A stretch of 64,000 bases of DNA from Campylorhamphus procurvoides. Its lineage: Eukaryota; Chordata; Aves; Passeriformes; Dendrocolaptidae. The notes under the pieces are model-generated. The model had not been told where the DNA came from. It saw nothing but the letters and a program-made list of their open reading frames with translations, and searched no databases. This document shows, piece by piece, positions 1 through 10,541 of this stretch. The stretch's first letter is position 1, and every line of letters starts with the position of its first letter. The DNA is taken from positions 62,001 to 126,000 of the forward strand of contig WBMV01008320.1 of the NCBI GenBank assembly GCA_013396655.1, read 5' to 3'. The position numbers and the translations under genes were made by a program.

Positions 1-801
1 CATACAATGTACCATTTTTATTTTTGTTTTCATTTGAATGTTTCTGTTCTTTTCCTGAGGCTCTGTTATGAAAGAGTTGAGTAGACAGCAAGACCGTAGT
101 AATAAGGACACAGACCAAGCTATAGAAAGCAGCCTATCAAAACACATTAGAGATTTCAGAATGCAAGCTTCAAGAAAGCAATTTAGTGGTACTGCTGGTT
201 TATAGATGTGCCTCACTTATTCTACCCTACATAGCCCATGATCAGTCCAGTACTATCTTAAGTTTCTCAAGCCTACACACTCTGAATGAAGAGGATGGAC
301 TTTCTCAGTTAGCACCTATTCTCTAAGAGACTAAAACTGCTGTGAATTTGTGCTTTTGATATACTAGTTAGTTAGACAGCATTGCTATTTTAGAGTTAGA
401 AAACAGAAAGGCAAAAACCGACTCAGGAAATTTGGGAATATATATACATCTGCAGATCTATAAACCACTAAAGCTACACATGTAATACTTCTTTCATTAT
501 TTTTTAGTAAGAAATGATTGCATTATGATGCTATCCTTGTTAATAAACCTTTCAAATTATTGGATCAATATTAACAATTATTTTGAGCACATGTCAAATG
601 TGTATGAGCATAAAACACATACACACTACAGCAAAGGAGTCTCAGGCATTCTTCTATTCAGTGGGATTGGCAACACCAGTACAGATGAGTGAAAGCCCTT
701 TTTACAGTCTCTCCCATAGCATTCAAGCACATTAATGCTTAGGAGGTAAAAAAACCCAGAAACCAACCACCAGTACTGTATCTGGGATAGAATTTATTTT
801 T
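1..801. other. DTD2 3' flank, possible 3' UTR
   Basis: AT-rich DNA beyond the DTD2 stop codon. On the minus strand, AATAAA polyadenylation-like hexamers occur at 793-798, only a few bases after the stop, and at 17-22. A transcript of ordinary length would use a site further from the stop, so part or all of this stretch may be 3' UTR. The actual cleavage site cannot be seen. No open frame or recognised repeat was found. Confidence 0.4.
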
Positions 802-1127
802 TCAAAATTCAATCAGATGAGTGTAAGGTCCATTTGTATCCAGCTTTAACACCTGCCTATTTCCATATGTGCCATGCTTGACACAAACACCCGCTTCCTT
901 GCATTTGGCATTGGCAGCCAGTTCTTTTTCACACAAAGTCACAAACTGAGAATAAAGTTCCAACCCTTTTTCTTTTTCAATGTTTGCATGGTACTGCATC
1001 TTTCTTCCCTTTGGTTTACCGCCTAGGGTAGCTTGTGGAATGATGAGTACATCCCCCGGTAAATCAAGAACAGAAACAAACTCGCCGTTTTCATTTTCAC
1101 TTAATTTAACATTCAACAGCATATTGA
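802..1127 (-). CDS. DTD2: DTD2 exon 3 (C-terminal catalytic part)
   Basis: Last coding exon of D-aminoacyl-tRNA deacylase 2, the animal-specific tRNA deacylase (ATD). It encodes residues 57-164 of a 164-residue protein; human DTD2 is 168 residues as I recall it. The minus strand reads TTTGCAG then TC AAT ATG, so the exon starts at 1127 and the G from exon 2 completes a Val codon. The frame runs to TGA at 802-804. Visible family marks are the PQATLGG loop (from residue 87), which replaces the SQ-type motif of canonical DTD, and the terminal [11 protein letters not shown], whose Gly-Pro (156-157) is the chiral-selectivity element. In the family, the enzyme works on charged tRNA in the cytosol. 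It clears D-amino acids and L-Ala wrongly attached to tRNA-Thr. No frameshift or lost motif is seen. The Met at 1120-1122 is internal, not the start. Confidence 0.96.
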
Positions 1128-3024
1128 CTGCAAATAAAAATAAAATAAGAGTTAATATAACTGAAGTAAATTAAACAGGACATCATAAACAAGGTTCAAC
1201 AAATATTTTGATGTGTGACAAACTACTCAAGTAAAAGAAACATGGCCAGTCAATTAATACTATTAACTAACTAGTGTGTCTGTGTATTGTGAGGAATGTT
1301 GAGGATATTTATATCATATTTCTAAAGTTTTATTTTTGGGGAAGTAATTTGCTACCTAAATCCTCAAGCTGATTCTAGTTCAACACCCCCAAAAGAACCC
1401 AGGACCCAATTTATGGCCCTTACTAAACTGCCTGATACCCAAATAGACAGCATTGGGACAACACTACACGCTGTAGGAGACACCACCATCCTCTGCTCTT
1501 CAGAGAGCTTTCTGCCCTGACCGTCCTTTCATGCTGGCTGCAGTAGTTGGCAGCAGGACCCGCACTAATCTGGAATTAAGGCGCAGAGTTTGGTCTCAAG
1601 TGCAGTGAGTGTCCTTCAGCACTCCACCTGGAGATATGCAAAGGCCAGTTTGTCTTTTGAGAGAGGAATTGGGCAGGAAGGTCAGATGCAAGTTGGCTTC
1701 TAAGCCAGAATATATAAACTTACAAATAAAATCAATGCATTTACTAACATTAGATTTTCCATGTTTCTGTAACAAATCAAATCATTACCCCAAAACTTCC
1801 TCCAAGTCTGTAAAAGCTGTGAGAATATTAGTTATGCCTGCAAAAAATGTTTAATGTTGTTCAAAGCAAAAAGAACTGAGTTGTGATTCAGGAACCAAAC
1901 CACATTTAAACAGATTCAAAATATATTTAGGAAAAAAATATTCTGTAAGCCAGGCAACTCAAGGATGATGGTCATAGATGAATCTCCTCACAGGAAATAG
2001 AACTTTCATTTTCTGGCCTATTTCAGGTGCCCCATAGCTTAAAATGTAATTATTCTCAAGTAACATTTTCATGAAACTCTCACAAGCATAAAATAAATTT
2101 TCATACCATAGATTTAAATACACCCAAATATTTCAACTTTATTTAGCATCTCAGAAAGACTGTGCACTCCAAGACCAAAAGAGAACCCCTGCTGCTGAGC
2201 AGCTACTCGCAGCATTTTCAATAGCACCCGTACTTGGGCACTGCTGGTCCCAGCCATTAGCCTGAAATAAGACTATTTTTGCGCAACAAATCACTAACAT
2301 CAGGCAGCCACAGAAAAGAAAAGGAGTACTTTTATCTGGAATGAATGGCATCACACGTCTTCCCAGGTGATCCAGTGCTACTGATGGAGGAAAGGAGGGA
2401 GAAGAATTTACATTTAAAAAAAAAAAAAAAACATCAAGCCAAAACAGCAGTGGGTGAAGACAGAAACCACTACCACTTATTTGACCTTATCAACAGTATC
2501 TTCTCTGCTGTGATCTAAATGTTAAAGTGCACTTGAAATGTTAACAGTGTATATAGCATTACTGAAATGAGACGAGAAAGACATTTGTTTAGTTATCCAC
2601 CCAACTCCCTCTACTGGCTATAATTTTAAATACCTTGCACACACAGTGAGATCAGTGTTAAAATATTTATCAAACCAAGCCATGAACTATTTGAAACTCA
2701 GTTCTGTCCTAAACCAAAACTGTTGCCTGGTACACGTAATATATTAAATAGCAGGTGCAGTATTTTCGCTGTTTGCTAGAACATTATCATCACAGGAATT
2801 GATTTTCTAGGTTGGTCATGAGCAGACAAAAAAAGTGAGAGGCATGGACAACCATCAAATGAAACAAGACAGACCAAACTTCTGTCAGCCAGATGATTGA
2901 TTTAGAATGATGCCATCTCATGGCTTCTTGACTTCCACTTGTCCAAACAGTTGCTGCCTTTTCTGCCTCTACTGGTTTTCATCTTTTCCAAACAGTACAA
3001 GAATTTATAAGGGTTATATCATAC
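1128..3024 (-). other. DTD2: DTD2 intron 2
   Basis: The intron runs from donor GTATGA just below 3025 to acceptor TTTGCAG ending at 1128. It is AT-rich and has an A homopolymer at 2416-2431. The short open frames inside (for example around 1609-1854 and 2151-2354) show no protein family resemblance. No repeat element was recognised. Confidence 0.85.
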
Positions 3025-3094
3025 CCATTTTTGGAACAAGATCCTCATCAGCACCTTTGAAGAAGCATATGTAGATAACAAGCCCCCTCTGGAT
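3025..3094 (-). CDS. DTD2: DTD2 exon 2
   Basis: A 70-nt internal coding exon, too short to stand out as an open frame. The minus strand has acceptor TTTTGTAG, then ATC CAG AGG GGG, and ends AAA ATG G before donor GTATGA. It encodes IQRGLVIYICFFKGADED and on to LVPKM (residues 34-56) plus the first base of codon 57. This matches the human segment around QRGLVIYVCFFKGAD very closely. It forms the N-terminal strand and loop of the DTD fold. Its phases (0 in, 1 out) fit exon 1, which ends in a whole Glu codon, and exon 3, which starts with two bases. Confidence 0.95.
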
Positions 3095-6000
3095 CTACAA
3101 AAGATTACAGAAAACTATGTCAATATTTCTCATTGTCCATCATGCACACTTATTAAAACTGGAGTCAAAAATGACAAAGCCACACAACAAAAAAGGGTTC
3201 TGAGAGTACTTTTAGTTATTTAGTATAGCTTCAGACATTAAGTTAACACCCCACACTGTGGAGTTTATGAGATATATACTGCTTATCTGCACAATGCTTC
3301 TACAGACAAATAAACCAATTTCTTAGCTCCATGTGAAGCCAAATTTACTTGGAATGTACTGTGTAAAGTACTAACATAGACAAGGTGACAAGATTACTGT
3401 ACTTAAATCTAGATAGGAAATAATTTAAGCTTTTATTTTTGCTATCAAACATAGAGCTAATATAATTTTCAGTGTGAATTACAAGCTTATTTTCAATTGT
3501 GAAGCATGAAAAGCAACATTGTGAACACAGTGAACTGAATTTTATTTTGATGTTAAAAGTAATTTAGCACAACATAATTCTGAAAAAAAAGTCTGTTAAT
3601 TTAAATTTAAGTACAATGACCAACAACTGAAGTTGTTCAGAATATTCTTAAGTTGTTCAAAATATTATCTCTAAGTATGCATAAATTTTACTGGTGAAAT
3701 GGAACCATTCCCCTGACTGGTACAGAGTAAAGGATATATCACTTCTTTAGCATTCAGAGAGACTACTTGTAAGAACTATGTATTTGAGGGATGAATAAGG
3801 TCTTTACTGAGGAGAAAGCACAAGAAAATTCTTGTGTAGCTTTTCTGATCTCTCAGTTAGTTCTTGAGGAAGGCATGTGCAACAACCCATGCTTTATTAA
3901 GCAACTACGTCTCATGCACAAGTATACCTGAATGGTTTAACTTCTTCAGGAAAAAAACCAGAAAGGCATACAATATATAGACAGACAGTGTATATAAAAA
4001 ACTTTGCCACTGCTTTGTCAAGACTATGTATCTTTATATTTTTATTAGAAGAAATATAAATGTCAGCTTGTGAAATACCACTGAAGAGATGTTAAACAGA
4101 TTGGGACATGAGGGAGTACTTAATATCAATTTTATCGAAGTAAAAAGATAGGAAACATGAATAGTTTCTGAAAAATACCTTTATTTAATTTTCCCTCTTA
4201 TTTATTTTTCTTTCCCATTTTCTTTAAAAGATCAAGATTTTTGGTGAAGAAAACTTAGCTGTACACATGGGATTTTATCCCTTTGTTATTGCAGAGATTC
4301 AACAAAATGCTTGTGGCAATGACTGACAAAAGCTATGCCTTCTCAACTATTTTTTTAGTGACTAACTTCTGAAAAAACAGAATGCTCTTTGTAGCCAAAA
4401 CATCACATGCAGAGAACTTTCCAGTGCTTTAAATGGCTCTTTCAAAACTCATTTTGACCACTGCAGCATATTATACAGACTGTCATGTTTCATAAACACT
4501 GTAAGAAATTTGATGGCCTGAATCTCAAATGACATTTCTAACCATCTGTTCAAGTAAGAGAGAAATGCAGGCTGCCAAACATTGGATATCCTTACATGTT
4601 TAGCTAAATATTAATTCCAGAACAGACAAGGGTCAGGAATATTAATAGATAGTAACAATGCACACATACCTACTAATAAAAATTTGATAAAATAGGCCAA
4701 ATGCATTTACATAATATAAGTCCGACCGTGGCATTAGAAATAAGTGACACCGTGATATAGCACACATCAGAGAAATTCATTTTAAATCTGAGACTTTTTT
4801 TTGCACAGTCTCACTTACAGAAGTAACAATATTCTGCAAGCAGCTCATTTAAAGAGACAAAAAAAGAAAATAAAGCGACCTCTGCTAGTCCTAAGGCCTG
4901 ACAGCTAAAGGTTAAGTAACAACATTCATTATTTTTCCAGCCTCTATCATTACTTGATGCCTGTTTTTGAATAAACCATGATAATAAATATTTTGAAAAA
5001 CTATTTTGAATAAATGATGAGACATGCATATTGAGGAAAATTAGAGGGACAGGAGGTAAATGAAAAAACAACTAATTCAGAGTTAAGTTAAAGCTGCTAG
5101 AGCATGCCTCTATCTATATTTCATGTTTATGGTCTTCTAGAACACTTCTCAACTACGATCTAGTTGAAAACTCTTCAACTATTTCTAAGCTGAAACTTAT
5201 GGTTTCAACTATGACTGAAAACTGTGGCTGAACATTATTTTCAACACTTGTGGCCATGTTTTAATCTCTTGTTAGGTCTTTCTTTGTTCTTTAATTTTCT
5301 TAATTGAATACAAGATGTAAAATTGAATGCCCTTACAAAAGCAAACTTAATAATAACATTTTTCAGTGTTTCAGGTATCTTGAGGCTTTTGTTCGTTGCC
5401 AGTGTAAGGAACGGGAATGCGTAAACCTTTTGAACCAAAACAAAACCATTGCCATTGCTGAAGGTCCTCTGTAACCTATCAAAGTCTAGCTGACCGCTCT
5501 TCAGAGCATGAAAAATCAAGCAAAATAACACAAATAAGATGCTCATAAATTCAACATGCTGGTGCACAAACAGCCACTACAAGGAACTTACGTAGTGACA
5601 GGCAGGCAGCTGGCCAGGGAAGTTGTGCTCTATGTGGATTTACTGTTATCAGTAAAATGCATACATAAATAAACCAGCAAAGCAAGTTATTTTCCAACAC
5701 TGGCATTATTATACAACTGTCCTGAGTATTCATCAGATCAGGCAACCTACACTATGAAGGACTGAAGTACCAAGCCCTAAGGCCATATAGCCAGCCTTGG
5801 CAATGCTGCCTCCAAATGCTTTTCAGCTCTTTTACAGGAAAAAAAAAAACAAACTGACTCGTTCGTCACCCTCCTTACTAAATACATTCACCTGAATTTT
5901 TCAGGATTTCATTAGCAAAACGAAAATATATTGTGCAAAATATGATCTCAACTCTACCTTTTTTTTTCTGCAGGAAATTGCAATAGATAATGAAAACAGA

Positions 6001-8388
6001 GACTTGTAGTCCTTAGAAAGCCAGTGTGTGAAACTTACATAATTTTCTGTTTGACGTTTCTACTTTAAGTTCAGATTTGCTACCCTGTGGGAAGATTTCT
6101 TCATATTTCTTATATTCAGCTCCAGCAAAGAGAGATTACATTACCTGCCACAGGTCACAGAACAAGTCTGTGCCTGGTACTTTGCACCTCTTTTTGTTAC
6201 ATTAACCAGAAGATAAATCAAAAGAAGATAAGGAAAAGCCAGTTTTCATTGCATAAACGTGGGCACTTACACTTTATAGCTGAATATTCATTTTACATGT
6301 CTTTTCCCTCACAGTTGTGAAATACACCAAACCACACCTTATTTCCACTTTAGCTTTAAAAGGAGAATTCCTTTTTTTCCTAAGTATTTTGATGTATACA
6401 TAAACTTTTATTGAGGCTATTGAACCAACATTTCTCCATAAACAAGATATCCCATTCCGTAATCCTCAACAGGCTTGAAAAACTCAGTCAGGAAAACACA
6501 ACAAAGGCAGTGGTTCATTTGTAAGTATCAAGTACACTCCTAACCTTTTTGCAGATAAAGAACATCTGCTCTAAATCTTCTAAAGTACCTACAGGGGCCT
6601 CTTACAACTCAGAAGCTATTCAAAGCCACCTATATAATACAATATTTATAGTATGCTAGAAATGTCTTGAGGTGAGGACCTACTTATAAGTTGCTATAAA
6701 ACATCAGGAACACACTAGTTGATGTGAATAATAGTCAATGAGATCTGTATTTTTATTTTTGCATTGACATGCATATGTAGAGAGTAACATTACCCTACCA
6801 GAAAACAGCAGCAGCAAAATTTCCTTCTAATGACCTCTACAGTAGTCACACTAAAGAAAATACAAAGTTCCTATAATTCGGGATATTTTCTGCATGGTGT
6901 CTAGTTCCTGTTAAAACAGACTTCTCTTAAAAAGCCCCAAGAACTCAGGAAAGACTCCCAAGTATCCATGAAAAAGTATATGTTGCTGGGACCACCCAAA
7001 TCTCTTGCAGATTCCTTTGGTGCTATCTATTACTTTCCCACGGATTTTGCTTAATCTTTTAAAAGCTTCAAATAAGAGATATAAACTGCAAACCTCCTTG
7101 AAACAGAGTTACTCATGATACCTCTCAACTATAACATATGCCTCTTTTCAGATAGATTAAAAGACAGCAGAATTACATTTCTGCTTTTATTTACTAGATC
7201 TACAACTATTCCTTGCAATAACAACGTTATTTCTCCTATAGTTAATTTATGCTGGGCTCAGCAACTCCCACTGTAATTGATCCTGCACTGGGAGGGTAAT
7301 AATGCAATACACAGAGATGCATTTCAGCCAAAGATTCTGGTTTCCCACACCATGCTGCAGAAACTAGGTCTTATGGATCCATCTGTCCCTTCTGAACAAG
7401 GAGAGAAAGTTTTAAGGTTAATGTGAAAGGCAAATAGAAAGCTACTTTCAGAATTATTGAATGAACTCATTAACCCTTTACACATGCTAGAATTTTTACT
7501 TTTTAAAAGTTACGTGAGTGACTGTGTTAAGCCCCTTCTGTTGTAGTACTCCTTAAGAAGGACAAATGAAAAAACCAAAAAAACCCAGGAGCTAAATGCT
7601 TGACACCAGCATAGATGAGTTATTCTAGTGTAGCTAACCCATGAACAGTGACAGCTACAGCAGGACAGTGCATCGCACAGGGCAGTCCTCATGCTCTGGT
7701 AAGAGCACGGGGCTGTACGCACAGCATTCAGCCCCAAGAGTCTGCAGAGCTACCCACCTCTCCCAGCAGAAGACTGGGGGAGGAAAAGGAGGTAAATACA
7801 GTGTTTCCCTCAACCTATGTGGTTGTCTACATCCTAAATTTCATTTTTAGTTACTGGTCTGGAAAAAAAACCCCAACATCAGAACTGCGGGTGCCACAGT
7901 CCCATTGCCCTACCCGGCCTTTCTTCTCCAAGTGTACACTATCGCACAATAACCAAAGCCAGCAAACCTGCCAAGGCTCCAGTGCCTCTGAAAGTGTACT
8001 TAAGAAAAGAAGGAACAGCACGATTGTGGGGATGGAGGTGTGTTGTGGCTGAGCAGCCACGCTCCTGAAGGGAGTGCAGCTGTGCTGGAGCAGAGGGAAA
8101 GGGAGAAAGCGGGCGGGCTGTGCTGCGCGCGGGGCCGCGGGTAACCCCGGCGGACAGCGGGAGCAAGGGCTCGGCAGCGGCAGGCAGACGGAGACACCTC
8201 AGGGGGGGATCTGGAGGGAGCCTTAGCCCGCAAAAGGAGGAGGGGGGCGGTTTTCCTCAGATCCCCGAATGCCCACCCGCTCTTCCCGCCGGAGCACGGA
8301 CCGCTTTCCCGCAGCCTGGGCGGGGCCGGCACCGGCGAGGGGAGCAGGAAGGGGCGATGGCCCGGGGGGGGCCGATGGCTCACGTTAC
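3095..8388 (-). other. DTD2: DTD2 intron 1
   Basis: A 5.3-kb intron between donor GTAACG, next to exon 1 copy A, and the exon 2 acceptor. Most of it is AT-rich with scattered short open frames that resemble nothing I know (for example 4811-5071, 5241-5567 and 7648-8052). The promoter-proximal 300 bases (about 8060-8388) are CpG-rich and belong to the promoter island. No mobile element was recognised. Confidence 0.8.
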
Positions 8389-8566
8389 CTCCACCCAGAG
8401 TGCCTCGGAGCTGCCCTCGGCCGGCCGCACCTGCAGGCGGCCCGACACGCTCTGCTGCAGCACCGCCCGCGCCCGCGGCGCCGACATGGCCCGCCCGCAC
8501 CGATCACGGCGGCCGCGGGGCCGGCACGCTCCGCCCATAATCCCGGCACCGCCGCCAATCCCGGCC
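8355..8566. repeat. Exact 212-bp duplication, left copy
   Basis: This block matches 8569-8780 base for base at an offset of 214. It includes all of DTD2 exon 1, its donor and some 5' flank. It stops beside the N at 8568, which fits two contigs joined without merging their overlap. Confidence 0.95.
8389..8487 (-). CDS. DTD2: DTD2 exon 1, copy A (start codon exon)
   Basis: First coding exon of DTD2. On the minus strand it starts with ATG at 8487 and ends at Glu codon GAG before donor GTAACG. It encodes 33 residues that begin MSAPRARAVLQQ and end SSEALWVE. The human protein has the corresponding ARALLQQ and QWVE motifs, so frame and end point agree with the family. This copy is contiguous with intron 1 on its left. 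An identical copy lies at 8603-8701 across a single N. The two are probably one real exon. Confidence 0.9.
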
Positions 8567-8567
8567 T

Positions 8568-8568
8568 N
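8568..8568. other. Single N (assembly join)
   Basis: One ambiguous base in the middle of the DTD2 promoter island. The sequence on its right restarts with the same bases that begin at 8355, so the N marks a join and is not simply an unread base. Confidence 0.9.
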
Positions 8569-8780
8569 CGATGGCCCGGGGGGGGCCGATGGCTCACGTT
8601 ACCTCCACCCAGAGTGCCTCGGAGCTGCCCTCGGCCGGCCGCACCTGCAGGCGGCCCGACACGCTCTGCTGCAGCACCGCCCGCGCCCGCGGCGCCGACA
8701 TGGCCCGCCCGCACCGATCACGGCGGCCGCGGGGCCGGCACGCTCCGCCCATAATCCCGGCACCGCCGCCAATCCCGGCC
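8569..8780. repeat. Exact 212-bp duplication, right copy
   Basis: Identical to 8355-8566. This copy continues on its right into unique promoter sequence, whereas the left copy continues on its left into intron 1. Collapsing the two copies gives one continuous promoter, exon and intron. Confidence 0.95.
8603..8701 (-). CDS. DTD2: DTD2 exon 1, copy B (duplicate)
   Basis: Second, identical copy of the 33-codon first exon, with ATG at 8701 and donor GTAACG just below 8603. It is contiguous with the promoter side. If both copies were real, a transcript starting upstream would carry two start-codon exons, each with a donor that fits exon 2. Only one is needed for the protein. I treat this as the same exon shown twice. 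Confidence 0.55.
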
Positions 8781-8826
8781 CCGCCGATCCCGGCCCCGCC
8801 AATCCCGGTTCGGCCAATCCCGGCCC
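8766..8826. repeat. Short GC-rich minisatellite with CCAAT motifs
   Basis: About four imperfect 15-base units built on CCAATCCCGG or CCGATCCCGG lie immediately upstream of DTD2. Three carry the pentamer CCAAT, the core of NF-Y sites. The following bases do not fully fit the NF-Y consensus, so function is only a possibility. Confidence 0.6.
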
Positions 8827-10423
8827 CGCGGGAAAGGCGCTCCCGGCGGTGCTGGCGGGGCTGGAGGCCGCGGTCCCGGGAAGGGCGGGGAACCCTTTGC
8901 AGAAGGTAAAACGGGGCTTCTCATCCCTCAGTGACATCTGTGCAGGGCGCTGGCAGCAGGGATACGGTCTCTGGAAAATAGTGAAACGAAGCTCAGTGTA
9001 CCGATGCCCTACAGCCACCGGGAAGCGGGCTTTGGTTCCATAGTTTGATGCGAAATGAAGGATCTGCTCGTCTTCTGGTGGGGAAACGTTACATGCCGTT
9101 TGGTTTGTGCATGAAAAAGACAATCTGCATGGTGTTTGTTACTTCTTTAAAAACGAACGGTGTTCGTGTTTCAGGTGACTGAGAAAAATCTGATAAGGTG
9201 GTTCATTTACCTTCAATTAGACTGCATTGGAGCAGAGGGAACAGAAACATAGTGAAAAGGGATCTGGATAGTTGGTGATCAAAGTCACCTGCGGAAAAAC
9301 GAGTGCATGGTTTTGAAATGAGATCCCACTGCTAGTGGGAAAAGTTGAAGTATTGCAACTGCTTCTTTTATCATCTTCCACGGTTTTGGCTACATAGCTG
9401 GATACTCCTTGAACAGCTCCAAATCTGGAAGAGTTGTATCTTCTCCCCAGCTGTGAATTCCGACAGGGACAAGTTTTGAATAATACTGGCTTTATCAGAG
9501 TCAGGGTAGAATGATGCAGAATTCAGCATCTCTCTCTCAATTAATTTTTAGACATGTTTATATTTTTACAATTATGTTTTAAAGAAGATATTTAATACCT
9601 AGCAGTGTGAGTAACAAGCTGAATGTTACTACCTGGCCTCGATCATAGAGTAAGATTACCAGCAGAACAAGGGGCAGTATGCACTTGTGAATAGCCAATA
9701 TCATACACCGGGAAATACTCAGCTTCTGTCTGTCATTTTAAAATAACATTCTTGCATGAGTGTTCAGTGAGGCTGCTCTTCCCACAGCAAACCTTCATGG
9801 AAGAACAAGAAATTGCACTAGGTGGTTAAGTGTATAAAGTAGCTCATTTTTGTTAGCTGTAGGGTATTGTAAAGTATGAGCTGTTTTTATTTAAACTCAG
9901 CTAATTTTATTTAAAGTACCTTGTTCATTTACTTGAAAGCTGTATCCCCAGTCTCAATAAGAAGTGTTTAATGAGGTAGAAATCGATTTAAAATGAGAGG
10001 GGTTTTCCATATGTATTTGCAATATAAATGGATTGTTAGGTAAAATGGATTTTACTACAGTCTGAGCAAATTATATAGGGCTATCAATGTGTAAGGATAT
10101 TGATTGTTTTTTTGCTGCAGTGCCATTTTTTACACCAGATTGTAATGGACACCTAAAGAATATATCCATGCATAAAATATATTTTTATCAGTTACTATAT
10201 AAAGGCTTTTTTCTACATGTTTTGGATTTGACTTAGAACATTTCCAATATCCTCTCTGCTTGTTGTCACTGGAGCAAAAAGTAGATACTTTGAGAATGGC
10301 ACCCATAAGGTATTTCTGATTATTTTCACATCAGTTCTCTTTCAGAGGGGCAGATGGCAATCTTGCAAATTTCAGAGGACACGTTTTTTTTCTTACCCTT
10401 TCTGTAAAGGGCCATGTGTCTGT

Positions 10424-10541
10424 GTTCAAGAAGGGTTTGGACAACATTCTCAGGCACATGATGTGGTTCTTTGAGTGTCCTGCACAGGGCCAGGTGTTGG
10501 ACTTGATGATTCTGATGGTTCCCCTCCAACTTAGCATATTC
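10424..10541 (+). mobile_element. CR1 LINE fragment (3' end)
   Basis: It reads like the 3' tail of an avian CR1 retrotransposon: a stretch about a tail-end genome segment, TTGGACTTGATGATTCTGAT, then a TTCCCCTCCAAC-like motif. It is 5'-truncated, as CR1 copies usually are, and is diverged and non-coding. Confidence 0.75.

Larger units (their letters stand above)
8060..8920. promoter_or_regulatory. CpG island, DTD2 promoter region
   Basis: Base composition changes abruptly from AT-rich DNA to a dense GC- and CpG-rich block around DTD2 exon 1, as at housekeeping vertebrate promoters. CCGCCC GC boxes and several CCAAT pentamers lie upstream of the DTD2 start. No TATA box is evident. Transcription should begin between about 8500 and 8900 and run leftward. 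The block contains an N at 8568 and an exact internal duplication, so its true length is probably about 214 bases shorter. Confidence 0.8.

Noticed and set aside
7648..8052. Plus-strand frame of 134 codons opposite DTD2 intron 1
   Set aside because: No family resemblance, no splice or promoter context, and several overlapping frames on both strands.
8120..9043. Plus-strand frame of 307 codons through the DTD2 CpG island
   Set aside because: It crosses the N and the duplicated block and is rich in Pro, Ala, Gly and Arg, as GC-rich DNA gives in any frame. It lies opposite real DTD2 exons.
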